From Ptychodera flava (taxonomy: Eukaryota; Hemichordata; Enteropneusta; Ptychoderidae), in contig NC_091928.1 of the NCBI RefSeq assembly GCF_041260155.1, forward strand, positions 30,737,388 to 30,801,387: 64,000 nt of DNA, given 5' to 3'. Positions 12,001 through 20,736 of the stretch are shown piece by piece. Positions within the stretch are counted from its first letter, which is position 1. The number at the start of each line of letters is the position of its first letter. The notes beneath the pieces are model-generated. The model was not told the DNA's origin. It made no database searches and worked only from the letters and a program-made list of their open reading frames with translations. Both the position numbers and the translations under genes were made by a program.

Positions 12001-15000
12001 ACAAACAGACGAACGAGAATGAAATAACGTTTTCTAAGTAAGTTTTATTAACAAGTGATAAGATTTCTCTATCAACCATGAAGGAACGCAGTTCTTAAAG
12101 AAACAGTCGTTGTCGCCCTTTCTTCAAGATAGCATCGGTGTTTAAATCCTATTTCAATTTGTTATTAAGTATTTGACCAAGGTAGGTTTACTTAGAGACA
12201 ATATCAACTTCTTGATAGTAAAAAATTGTTGTCGGAGGGATACGTTCTTTCCGCCTAAAATCGATTGTAATATCCTTAGTTTTTTTAACATAAATTTTAG
12301 ATAAGAGTGATCACATCTCTCAACAAACTCGCCAAGAGCGGGTCCATGGTGACATTCTTATTTCTGTAGAGCAGAGCACTACCGTCAGCAAATTTTACAA
12401 GATGGCTACCTTCGTGTGAGCTTCTACAATCATCAGTTTAAAGGATGCAAGGATGTGGAGTTGATTTGTATTGAATTGTGTTGAAAGCACTCGAAAAAAC
12501 TGTACAAAGGATTTTTGCATGGGCCCCTGTTTTTTTCTAAACGTTTGTACAGTAGAATGAAAAGCGCAGCATATTCAAAACCTTTACCTGATCAATATGC
12601 AAATTGTAGGACATCTACTTTATGTTCAACCATAGTCAGAATATTGGACCTAATTATTTTCACATTTTTTTTCATTAACATAGAAGTGAGACCGTCGAAA
12701 ATCATTTGGTTTTTTTTGGTTAATTTTCTGTGGGACTGGTACCACTATAGAATTTTTACATATGGCAGGAATAGTAACCTTTTCAAGAGAAACATGAAAG
12801 AGGTGTTGTAAGACTCCAAAATGCTGACCAGCACAGACCTTCAGGGTCGACCACAAGGATTTTTGTTCGCATTCAATGATTTTTAAAATTTAAGTTGGCG
12901 CCACTGATTCAATAGACGCCAATATCGCTCAAAAGCGACATTTTCCACTGCTGTTCCCGTTGAGACGAGATTCCAAAACCAATAATTATCAAAATTTCAA
13001 TGAATTCATGATTTTTTTTCCCCTTCAAGCCAACTAAATCAACTGCGGAGCAACCGAATGATTCTTCGAACGTAATAAGGTATATTACAAAACTTTCGTC
13101 GACGTTAAACGTATCTTTTGGCCATGGAAAATACAGCGGATGTGCCCAAGCGTGAGCTCTACTCAGGCCGGGACATCGGTATACCATACATGTAGATTAA
13201 TACTTAGATATCTGCTATCATATTTTAGGTTATCGCGGTGCCATGCGGCCTACTCTAAGCAAACCACAAGTACATGGCATCTTCGGTATCACTTCTGTTA
13301 ATTGTAAGGGCGACGAGAATTCGATACTGGAGTGTGTTTATTCAACGACCAATTCATGTACGCATTTAATCAAGACCCGATGTAACTGTAAGTCATTTAT
13401 GCAATATTTTGTTTAGCAATATTGGAATTCGCTGAGTTTACTAGAATTCGGACATCTGTACAGTTCCTTTCTTTGCTAATTTTGGTGTAACTTTAATGAC
13501 AAAGGAAATATCAATCAATCAATCAACCAATCAATCAACTTATTCAGCATTAAACAACGAACCTATCGTCGGGTGCAAGCATGTATATGGACGCTTGTCT
13601 GCGTAAGGCACTCAAACGTACATTATAAGTTCTCCCGAAATCCTTACGTTTACAAAATTCGGAACGCAAAGTAAAGATTCACAAGTAACTGCATCTGTCT
13701 TCTGCATAGATATCGGCTATGTTGGCTGCTTTAAGCGTGACGTGGTAGATCATCGCTGGAATTCAAATGGCTCTTTTACCAATTCTACAACATTGACGAT
13801 AGAATGGTGCATTGAATACTGTCGATCACATGGCATGGCCTATGCTGGATTGAAGGAGAGAAACCAATGTTACTGTGGACAGACACGTCCTGATGAAATT
13901 TACACAGAGCGAAATAACAAATGTAATTGGGCATGCAAGGGAGACAGATCACAAATTTGCGGAGGAAGAAATGCTTTATCTGTATATCCTAGTAAGCACC
14001 ATTATATAGATTTCTATATAGTATTAAGACTTAGAACTAAGACGAACTAACGAAGCCTGTTCAGTCATGATGTCCTTTAAATGCATGGTCCTTAATTCAC
14101 TTAAGGTAGTATGCACCTCGAAAGTGAAAGACTTAAACTTTTGCTCTAACTTTCCTCAAGTGATCTTTCAATCATTCTCTTTCAAAATCAAGAATGAAAA
14201 TCACCGTGCAAATTTTGGTAATAGAGAAACAAATAACCCAAGATTTACCGATTTAGAAATTCAAAATGGCCGCCATCTATGTGTTAACTCTATGGAGAAA
14301 AACAAAAATTTTCGAATATCGATAAACTAAGCCGGTGAAAAGTTTTCTTTCACCAAGAGCTTTAAAATGAACTCCCACATGTGGTATATCAGAAGAAAAT
14401 TGTAAAAGTTTTAGAGTCCGAATGTCTGTCCCCGAGGCGCGTTCTCACTTAAATATCTTCCTAATCTATTTCAAACTAAGCACCCCGTGTTTACTATATA
14501 TAACTGCAATGTCACCATCATATCATGACGGCGAGGAAAGACCGATCCAAGAGCTAGAGAGCAAGGTTCAAGTTCTAACAGATACGTTACCGACAAAAGG
14601 AATTCGAATAGACCACGGTACAAACAAAACCATGTGCACAAACGCTGAGTGTTTTGATAGACGTTTGTACAAATTGGTTTTGATATTATAGTATATAACT
14701 TGGTATGTTCAATATTTATACTTCTGGTAAATGATAACAGTGCCCAGATACTTCACTCAAATCAGGTCTACCAGCAAGACGTTAATATTACAATTTTATC
14801 TGTCATAGCAATGGTTTGTCTTTGAACTCTCTTTTGCTTGTAATCACAAATCACACCAACACCTAATTTACCTTACCCATAGCGTCCATGGGAGCCTGTG
14901 GAGGTCACGTGAATGAATCAGGAGTACTCTATTCACCAGGATTTCCTGGAAACTACCCAAATAATAAAAACTGCAAGTGGATTTTATCAGCATCGGAGAA

Positions 15001-18000
15001 AAGCACCATCAAAATCGACTTTCTGTTTCTCAGCTTTGGCGGAGCAAACGATTCGGTAACGATGACAGAAGTAATAGATGGTATACACTACGACATTGGA
15101 CGATCTGAAGAAAAATTAGACCTATCAGAAGTTACATTTTCTTTTTCAAACGAGGTTTATGTCACCTTTAACTCGGAATATCGACAAGATGTCAGCAATG
15201 GCATATTTGCTTTTTCTTTTGAAGGTAAAGTTATTTTTCGTTCGACATTATTACAAATGCAGTTTATGAATATGTTTATGAAGATATAAAGAATGATGTG
15301 GTCAAGATAACTTCTAAAATGCTGGCGACTTTTGCAAAAGAAAACAACCTAATTAGCAGAATTTGTCTACCTTTAATGCTGTAAGTGATAGCCACCACAA
15401 AAAAGAAGTAGCTATTCGACTGAGAAGAAAACGTCACAAGTATAAAGACTTCGCATTTTCTATATATAGCGAAGGATATTCCGAGGAAATCATTGGAATA
15501 TGAACTGCATATCGTGCGTGGAATGCTTCAACAGATACACGTCTTTATCATCTGCTTTTATAAGAAGAATAAGGATGGATAGTTAATATGATATATTTAT
15601 ATCTAAATGTCTTCGATCACAATACATTAAGGTACCAAAGTAAAGAACATGTAATATCCGGAAAGATTCACAGACGTAAAAAAGAAAGGAAGAGAAAAAA
15701 GGCACATAAAAAGTCGCAAAGTTAAAAAGGATTTTCATGCTTTAAATTGTAGAAAGATTGGTTAGAAAATAATCACACGAAGAAATCGCCTGCTGCATAA
15801 GATGTGAACAAAACCGCTTTCACGTAGTTCCTTAAACTGTGCATATTTGAAGAATTAAAATCGCACAATAACCAGCATTCATAATGCTTACGAATTATCC
15901 TGTCAAGTAAAAGTTTGTTCTGTGAGTATGTGTGTAGTTCAAAGTTGTACAGTCCTAAGGCAGGCATATTACGTGCAGACGTGCCGTGTAGAATATTATA
16001 AAGCAAGATGCATGACCGCGCAAATCTACAAATAGGGAGTTGATTTGCAGGATGTTTATTGTGACCAGATTGCTACGTTAGTCGTTTGATAGATATATTG
16101 ATGTGTTCTTTACAGTTGCTCATCCGTTTCATGGTTATAAGGTTTGGTGAACAGTTTAAACGATGGATGATAAATGCGGATTCCACTACTGGTAATCAGT
16201 CTTATTAAGTTCCTTTTTGCATGAATACTACACAATATGTGTCTTACGGTAAGTGCATCAATAATGATATGACGCAAATGTAAAATTATTCTTTCAGAGG
16301 CAGAAGTTGGTTGTCAACTTCCAATTGGCATTGAAAATGGTAATTTCAAAATTATAGGCGATTGTCCTCACAGCTACTCCCTATACATCACGTGCAAGGA
16401 AGGTTTCCAGGCGACCATCCCATACACAGTCAGATGCAGAGAAAATGGGCAGTGGACCAGTCCATTTCCTAAATGTTTGGGTGAGAACAATTTTCCGATG
16501 TATTATTGTTTACAAATGAATTCTGGTCAGGACTTGAATACAATTTTCAACAAAAATGAAGATTTATACTTATATAGGTTGTGTTGATATGCTAAATACT
16601 TGGCATTAAGTTACAGTTTAGGGATTTAATGCAGAAAGTGTAGAGAAACCACAAAAGTTCTGAAAAAATAGCCAAAATATACAGCTTATGGAACTTTAAT
16701 ACATGCTATGAAAAATACACTATGTGACCGCTCAATACACTGTACATTCTATGATAATGACTTTGAGCGTTGTGATCATATTTGGTCTAGAGCAATGTCG
16801 CAGCATGGAGGAACTTCCGCTGACGATCTTCAGAGTGACGAACGACAATTTAATTCCAAAAGCATACGGAAACAGATATAAAATTGACATATCTACCGTC
16901 ATTTTCTGACCCAGCTTCTGAAATGCACGTAGTTACGTATGTCGGCCGTGTTTTGTTCTTTTAGACATTGATTGTGGTGAGCCAGATGAAGTACCTAACT
17001 CTTCCAAGGAGGGCGATCTGTATACATACAAGAACACCGTAAAATATTCTTGTAATGATGGCTACTACATCGACGGACATGACGTCATCACATGCGATGA
17101 AAATGGGAACTGGTCTAAACAGCCATTGTGCACTTTAAAAAGTAGGTCCAGCGACATGAAGAAGACTCGAATGTTCAATATCTTTGATGGCGCGAAACAA
17201 ATTAGAATTTTCTGATGCTATAATCACTAATTATTCCTAATCAATTTTTTGTATGCTGTGAAGATTACTATAGATAAAAATTTGGCAAGTATTTCGCAAT
17301 GTCTTAAAGAACTTCATATGAAAACGTCTATGACAGCTGTAAAAGACCTGGGAGCTGAAAGGTCGGAATGTAACGATGTTGTAATCAAATTTGTATGATT
17401 TTTGTTTGTACCTTGTTCTGTCTAATGTTAGTATACTTTAGTTAACTTCCATATTTAGGGATTCACAGCCATTTTTCATCGCACAGTATCCCTGGGAATT
17501 GTAACACACTATCACGTAAATAATGGTCATTAGAATAACTGGACTATGTTTCAAGTTTTTTCGACAGTTGTTCCAATTGGAGAACAGATGCAGAGCAAGA
17601 CACAAACGGGTGAGTTTTACAATCATATTGCATTAGAGGAAATCGCAAGATACATATTAAACTCATGGCAGTTGTCAAACGAAAGAATCAGCCATTTCGA
17701 TCAGTGGGTGCAAGAACTTATTGTAAACTTGAAATAGAATTCACCATATGATCATAAATTATGCAAACCGGCATCTTTCAATGCAGAATTGAACAAACGG
17801 TCTCGATTCAACTCCACACTGTTTTTTTGTCACACCACTCTAGCTATTTACATTTTAAACTCCAAGTTCTCCTGAAAATAGAATGAACGCGATCGGATAT
17901 TTCATTTCCTCATTAAGGTAATACTTTTTCAGGGATAGTAGACGTATTGATGATTTTTCAATTTCACTCGCTATAGAATTGTAATTATCATACGTTCTGT

Positions 18001-19993
18001 TGCAATTCATTGCTTTCACACATTCTAAATAGTTGTAAATGACATTATAGTATCATTCGTTTAATGACAAGCAGTGGTACTGTATTAGCAACTCTAATAA
18101 TTATAGAATGGTTCCTTCTACAGGTGCTATAGTGGGGTCAGTGATCGGGGTGTTGATCTTCATCGTGTTGATCATAATTATTATCATCCTGTGCAGAAGG
18201 TAAATCGTCAGTTTTGATTTCTCCTATAATTGTCATACTTTTCATTGTTTTCTACATTTGGGCGTGTCCTTGAACTTTCTCTTTCGATGTCAGTGCATAA
18301 CGTATCATTTGCTGAGCAAATTTGCGGTGAAAAAAGCTATGACCTATACTAAAAGGTATCACAGAGGTGCATTAAAGCTGAATTTTCATTCCATCTAGTA
18401 CTTTGTGTCGTAGAATACACTCTAACTTTGTTTGGTATGCTATTCAATTATCTTCAAAGGAAAGACAGTTTTAAGAAAGTGACAAGAAGCGACATATTCG
18501 CTTTCTCGCCAAGAATGAAGAGTAGACGCCAATCTGACTCTATGCGTGCTGAGAAACAAAGCAACGAACACCAGGACTCACTCATTACCATGATAGACAT
18601 GACTGATGAGGGGTATCTTGAGGGAAAGACTCGGGAAGACGGCACCGTTCAACTGACAAGCCCGACTGAGCAAGATCAGCAACAGACAAGTGTCAGGAGT
18701 GAAGATGACCAACACAGTGTGAAAAGGCAAGGCAAGGGAGCGTGGTTCAAAATGAAGAGGAAGAAAACGGCAAAGGACACATCAGAAGACATCTCGAATC
18801 TCGAAAACGGAAGTGACAAAGATGAGAACTCTCGCAAAAGAACTGCACTTATCGAACGTGACAAAACCTTGCTTGGCAAAGATTCTTATGCACCTGGTGG
18901 TGACAATGACGGCGAGAATCCCCGAGATATTGAAAATTTTGGTAATCACAATCACAACCACGGCCATGACACATTCCAACATTTCACCAATAGGGGCAGC
19001 AAGAATGCTCGAAGTGGAAGATTTAAGAAACAAACTTCAAAATCTGAAATTAACCATGATTTGCAGACTGGCAAATCCATGGACATACCAGATACAATGG
19101 CCAGCAAATCTGCCCTTTCAGAGCAAATGTCCATATCAGGCTATAAACATTATGACACAACTACGGAGTCCGGGACACCTGATGAATTGTCCGAAGACGA
19201 CGATCCGCACTCGGAAATCGACGGCCATGGTAATTTTGTTGAGAAATTGGTTGATGATAGTGAAAATAACAAAGGCGTACAGGAAACGCTTGGTGAAAAG
19301 GAAAAATACTCTGAGAAAATGGGTCAGCATGTGCTAAAAGAGCTCGTACACAGCGAGATGTTCAGGAAGCGTTCCCTGAAATCGGCAACAGCTGACCACG
19401 ACAAGCTGAAAAGTGCTGATAGCACCAAGAGGGACCCTAGAAGGGGAGATCAATTCAAAATGGCAGAAAACGTACTGTATGACTTCGGTGATGACCCTGA
19501 ACATGACAAGGATGGAATTTATGAAAGTGTTGGGGATAACGAGGAAGGGTTCCTAGATAACATACTGTACGAACCCAGTGAAAGCGACAGCAAAGACGCG
19601 CGTGCTGCTGATGGCGTTGTGATCCAAGAGGACGCAAAGAAACAGATACAAACGCATTTAAAAAGGGAAACAGAGTCACCCATAGAAAAGATGAATGGAT
19701 ACAAAGAAAGTGGGAAGGCAACATTAAGGAAAGTTTCATTTGACAAAACTGAGGAAGAGTCTCCGATGGATCTTTCAACTGACGGTGCTGACGATTCCGA
19801 GATAGGTGCCACGGACAAGGAAGGATTTGTTGACAACGTTATCTACCAGGACAGCTTAGGAGAAAGCGGTTTTCAACAAAGCAAAGAGCATCCAAGCAAG
19901 GACAGGAAATCAATGAGATGTTTAAAGATGAAGAACTCGGCGAGGATAAAATGGTTGACAACATATTGTACGAATCAGCTGGTAGTTTGGTAA
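2922..19993 (+). CDS. Multi-exon type I transmembrane receptor, [SRCR-WSC-CUB-Sushi]x2-Sushi-TM-long tail (copy 1)
   Basis: Fifteen exons joined by consensus GT..AG introns: 2922-3006, 6988-7131, 7655-7825, 8515-8799, 9040-9384, 9905-10090, 10869-11024, 13229-13387, 13710-13991, 14883-15224, 16298-16480, 16965-17141, 17568-17609, 18124-18199, 18460-19993. The sum is 4167 nt, a multiple of three, giving about 1388 residues to the first stop. Order by residue: signal peptide 1-28, SRCR 29-134, WSC 134-229, CUB 229-344, Sushi 344-406, SRCR 406-511, WSC 511-605, CUB 605-719, Sushi 719-780, Sushi 780-839, stalk, TM 853-878, cytoplasmic tail. All ectodomain introns are phase 1, so whole domains can be duplicated or shuffled. 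Family knowledge: SRCR, CUB and Sushi modules bind ligands or complement-like partners, and WSC-CUB in tandem also occurs in Kremen. A scavenger or immune-type recognition receptor is an inference; ligand unknown. The tail probably continued beyond 19993 (see the tail entries). I do not recognise a named orthologue. Confidence 0.85.
3800..4130 (+). repeat. Dispersed repeat family (GGTAGTATGCACCTTGAA type), copy A
   Basis: Shares AAATCAAGAATAAAAATTAG, CACCGTGCAAAG, AAATTCAAAATG and CTGGCCCC(A/G)AGGCGCAATCT with copies at 14100-14450, 31838-32200 and 32577-32775. No coding capacity or terminal repeats are seen. Class unknown. Confidence 0.6.
5500..6265 (+). mobile_element. 5'-truncated LINE ORF2 3' end (zf-RVT region)
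   Basis: The reading frame from 5541 encodes SPLCSFCQNSNETLDH and FYSCKF, the CxxC..H..C zinc-finger pattern (zf-RVT) that ends many non-LTR reverse transcriptases. After a frameshift near 5950 the second frame continues with NHLLLLAKRHIYAMK to a stop at 6202. A short 3' UTR with AATAAA and an A-rich tract follows (about 6250-6275). The upstream catalytic domain is missing, so it cannot move by itself. Confidence 0.75.
6644..6879. repeat. Long fold-back (inverted duplication) upstream of SRCR exon 2
   Basis: Two arms of about 117 bp meet with almost no spacer near 6760. The left arm runs from GTGTGAAAAGTTGTGTG through GATTCGGTCAC; the right arm is its near-perfect reverse complement. Copy 2 has only a single diverged arm at about 37310-37400. 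The structure sits 109 bp before the exon 2 acceptor. Confidence 0.85.
6988..7131 (+). CDS. Exon 2: SRCR domain 1, first half
   Basis: Acceptor TTTACAG at 6981-6987, donor GTAAGC at 7132, 144 nt, phase 1-1. The peptide starts with [18 protein letters not shown] and ends with DADVVCNQLG, the classic N-terminal half of a scavenger receptor cysteine-rich domain, with cysteines in LPVC and VVC. Splitting of the domain over two exons is the pattern known for group A SRCR domains. Confidence 0.88.
7655..7825 (+). CDS. Exon 3: SRCR domain 1, second half
   Basis: Acceptor CCTGCAG before 7655, donor GTAAGT at 7826, 171 nt, phase 1-1. The junction restores QLG-YNGAMRS, the usual SRCR continuation (family consensus QLGFGGA). 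Four more cysteines (VVCP, DDCT, GHCN, ITCN) make six in the domain, matching group A. Confidence 0.88.
8515..8799 (+). CDS. Exon 4: WSC domain 1
   Basis: Acceptor CTAG at 8511-8514, donor GTAAGT at 8800, 285 nt, phase 1-1. It encodes GYIGCF, MTIEWCLDYC, WTYAGL, CHCG, a C-x3-C pair, and QVCGGG followed by ISIYKS. These are the eight-cysteine hallmarks of the WSC carbohydrate-binding module found in yeast Wsc sensors, Kremen and polycystin-1. The reading frame is open throughout. Confidence 0.9.
9040..9384 (+). CDS. Exon 5: CUB domain 1
   Basis: Acceptor TTTGTAG before 9040, donor GTAAAG at 9385, 345 nt, phase 1-1. It begins LGACGGQVN and contains the CUB signature IYSPGFPGYYPNSQDCTW, then VILYDV, QFSGSDVPEVVCS, SSEVLVHFYSG and a terminal GLFAITFK. 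Three cysteines are visible instead of the usual four: the third cysteine of the C3-C4 pair position is missing. Two acidic pairs (NDDH and a D before the SNTG stretch) fit calcium-binding CUB domains, but this is not proven. Confidence 0.88.
9905..10090 (+). CDS. Exon 6: Sushi/CCP domain 1
   Basis: Acceptor TTTTCAG before 9905, donor GTATGA at 10091, 186 nt, phase 1-1. It encodes ICPLPKEINHGHF, LSVTCNEG, VVCYEDDGW and IPSC, the four cysteines and the tryptophan of a complement control protein (Sushi) repeat. It ends the first SRCR-WSC-CUB-Sushi module. Confidence 0.85.
10869..11024 (+). CDS. Exon 7: SRCR domain 2, first half
   Basis: Acceptor TTCCAAG before 10869, donor GTAAGC at 11025, 156 nt, phase 1-1. 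It encodes VKLTDGELPNEGLVEVF, then YGWLKVC and GADVVCTQL. It starts the second copy of the four-domain module. Confidence 0.86.
11447..11612. repeat. (AATTC)n microsatellite
   Basis: About 160 bp of the pentanucleotide CAATT with scattered CCAATT and CATTT variants. It gives a spurious FNSIQ-repeat reading frame. Confidence 0.95.
11650..12440 (-). mobile_element. Degenerate CR1/L2/Rex-type LINE fragment, antisense
   Basis: Read on the minus strand, 11993-11685 encodes RTLSSFYNQQVLRK and DILPSGRCFRCPACRSKRH, then RLLND. This is the characteristic C-terminus of CR1/L2-like reverse transcriptases (LLPSGRRFRVPRCRTNR pattern). Further upstream on that strand (about 12440-12200), frameshifted pieces recall the FADD-containing palm and the GPLL..FV..CD stretch. 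It is an old, inactive insertion within the SRCR 2 intron of copy 1. Confidence 0.7.
13229..13387 (+). CDS. Exon 8: SRCR domain 2, second half
   Basis: Acceptor ATTTTAG before 13229, donor GTAAGT at 13388, 159 nt, phase 1-1. GYRGAMRP follows the junction, and four cysteines (VNCKG, LECVY, SCTH, TRCN) complete a six-cysteine SRCR. There is no Met-initiated ORF here, so the exon is easily missed. The frame is open across the whole exon. Confidence 0.82.
13710..13991 (+). CDS. Exon 9: WSC domain 2
   Basis: Acceptor GCATAG before 13710, donor GTAAGC at 13992, 282 nt, phase 1-1. It encodes YVGCFKRD, LTIEWCIEYC, AYAGL, QCYCGQ, the CNWAC pair and QICGGR..LSVYPS, again eight cysteines of a WSC domain. 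Confidence 0.9.
14100..14450 (+). repeat. Dispersed repeat family, copy B, in the intron after WSC 2
   Basis: Starts AAGGTAGTATGCACC and contains AATTCAAAATGGCCGCCAT and CCCCGAGGCGCG. It is present at a site not homologous to copy A, which shows a mobile or dispersed family rather than a relic of the gene duplication. Confidence 0.6.
14883..15224 (+). CDS. Exon 10: CUB domain 2
   Basis: Acceptor CCATAG before 14883, donor GTAAAG at 15225, 342 nt, phase 1-1. It encodes MGACGGHVNESGVLYSPGFP, NYPNNKNCKWIL, a long beta-strand-like middle and NGIFAFSFE. Only the first two CUB cysteines remain; the C3-C4 pair is absent, unlike most CUB domains. Confidence 0.86.
15225..16297 (+). other. Intron between CUB 2 and Sushi 2
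   Basis: A 1.07-kb AT-rich intron. I see no element or additional exon in it. The smaller introns 7132-7654, 7826-8514, 9385-9904, 10091-10868, 13388-13709, 13992-14882 (which holds the dispersed repeat), 16481-16964, 17142-17567, 17610-18123 and 18200-18459 likewise show no exon. Confidence 0.6.
16298..16480 (+). CDS. Exon 11: Sushi/CCP domain 2
   Basis: Acceptor CTTTCAG before 16298, donor GTGAGA at 16481, 183 nt, phase 1-1. It encodes VGCQLPIGIENGNF, LYITCKEGF, TVRCRENGQW and FPKCL, a standard four-cysteine CCP repeat. No internal Met-started ORF marks it. Confidence 0.85.
16965..17141 (+). CDS. Exon 12: Sushi/CCP domain 3
   Basis: Acceptor CTTTTAG before 16965, donor GTAGGT at 17142, 177 nt, phase 1-1. 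It encodes DIDCGEPDEVPNS, VKYSCNDGYY, VITCDENGNW and PLC. This extra Sushi lies outside the duplicated four-domain module and is the membrane-proximal domain. Confidence 0.86.
17568..17609 (+). CDS. Exon 13: short juxtamembrane stalk
   Basis: A 42-nt micro-exon, acceptor TTCGACAG and donor GTGAGT, phase 1-1, encoding about VPIGEQMQSKTQTG. It keeps frame between the last Sushi and the TM exon, but could be skipped without shifting frame, so it may be an optional exon. Support is splice sites and phase only. Confidence 0.55.
18124..18199 (+). CDS. Exon 14: transmembrane helix
   Basis: Acceptor CTACAG before 18124, donor GTAAAT at 18200, entering phase 1 and leaving phase 2. It encodes GAIVGSVIGVLIFIVL followed by a run of isoleucines and LCRR: one strong hydrophobic segment with a cytosolic stop-transfer Cys-Arg-Arg. 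This fixes a type I topology. Confidence 0.85.
18460..19993 (+). CDS. Exon 15: disordered cytoplasmic tail with repeated NxxY motifs
   Basis: Acceptor CTTCAAAG before 18460 joins in frame to RKDSFKKVTRSD. The 510-residue reading frame is rich in D, E, K and S, without visible folded domains, with a His/Asn patch (NHNHNHGH). Tyrosine motifs recur: ENVLYDF (NxxY at 19469-19480), DGIYESV (about 19514), LDNILYEP (19559-19570) and VDNVIYQD (19835-19846). NxxY is the core of PTB-domain binding sites and the surrounding acidic residues suit tyrosine kinases. A second recurring element is (E/Y)(K/L)xxKxGQ, e.g. YSEKMGQHVLKEL. The last ~37 codons before the TGA/TAG-type stop look non-native, because the motif series resumes in another frame at 19918. 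Confidence 0.75.
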
Positions 19994-20736
19994 CGTCTGA
20001 AATAGAATCTCCAGACAATGAAGCTGAAAGTCAAGACAAGGTTGGTCGTCATGAAGTGAATATCATGAAAGAAAGTGATGGCAAGGGGCAAAACAAGGAG
20101 GGATATTTGCAGAAACTGGGTAAAATTGTCCTCCCTTCCCAAGCTAAATCACCAGATGGACGTGATCATGCGCAGAAGCAAAATACCCTCAAATTCGATT
20201 TTCAACCGCCTTTATCAACTACACTTGAGAAACACCCTGATGCAGCTGTTGAAAAGGAGAGGATAGGTAAAGGAAAAGACGTCTCGAGGAACGTCAAATT
20301 ACATGATAATGGTAACGTGATTGAAGGCATCGAAATGAAAAAGGAGGGAAGAGATCTTCAATTTGAAGTCGATAAAGAAGACAGGAATGATGCCAATTTA
20401 TACGACATTGTTGGAGGAGATGATGATGACGTTGAATATGAACTTGCAGACCCAAACATTGGAATGACAGACAGTAGCACTAACGAAAATAAATACGTAG
20501 CCAAAATGGAAGCGGGCTACCTGGATAAAGGAAAGGCAAAATCAAAACCCGCGATGCTTGAAGATTCAGGTAAAGCTAAAAGTGATTCAAAAAGTCATAC
20601 ATCTCCATCCGACGTGGAGACGCGACCAACTGAGAATGCGTCAGATAACAAAAGCTTCGAAAATTTGGTAAACAATGGCGAAGGTATGGTTGATAATATC
20701 ATTTATGAGTCCATCGATGATCTCATTGGTAATTAA
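19834..20736 (+). CDS. Cytoplasmic tail, continuation after an apparent 1-nt frameshift
   Basis: From about 19834 the frame one base earlier is open, and the motif series continues there: MVDNILYES (NxxY at 19960-19971), EGYLQKLGKIV, ANLYDIV, AGYLDKGKAK and GMVDNIIYESIDDLIGN before TAA at 20734-20736. NIIYESI also fits the ITIM consensus (I/V/L/S)xYxx(I/V/L). Composition matches the preceding tail. One base appears to have been lost, somewhere around 19850-19915, in the genome or in the assembly. I see no plausible intron or slippery heptamer there. Confidence 0.65.
   Translation, partial: QRYLPGQLRRKRFSTKQRASKQGQEINEMFKDEELGEDKMVDNILYESAGSLVTSEIESPDNEAESQDKVGRHEVNIMKESDGKGQNKEGYLQKLGKIVLPSQAKSPDGRDHAQKQNTLKFDFQPPLSTTLEKHPDAAVEKERIGKGKDVSRNVKLHDNGNVIEGIEMKKEGRDLQFEVDKEDRNDANLYDIVGGDDDDVEYELADPNIGMTDSSTNENKYVAKMEAGYLDKGKAKSKPAMLEDSGKAKSDSKSHTSPSDVETRPTENASDNKSFENLVNNGEGMVDNIIYESIDDLIGN

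Larger units (their letters stand above)
11025..13228 (+). other. Intron between the SRCR 2 half-exons, copy 1
   Basis: A 2.2-kb intron holding the AATTC microsatellite and the antisense LINE fragment. The rest (12450-13200) has only shadow reading frames and no recognised domain. Confidence 0.7.

Noticed and set aside
18782..19337. Overlapping frames on both strands within the tail exon
   Set aside because: They are shadows of the tail exon, which has the splice acceptor, the composition and the repeated motifs on its side.
19880..19920. Programmed -1 frameshifting as the cause of the tail frame change
   Set aside because: I see no slippery heptamer of the X XXY YYZ type or following stem; a base loss or assembly error is simpler.
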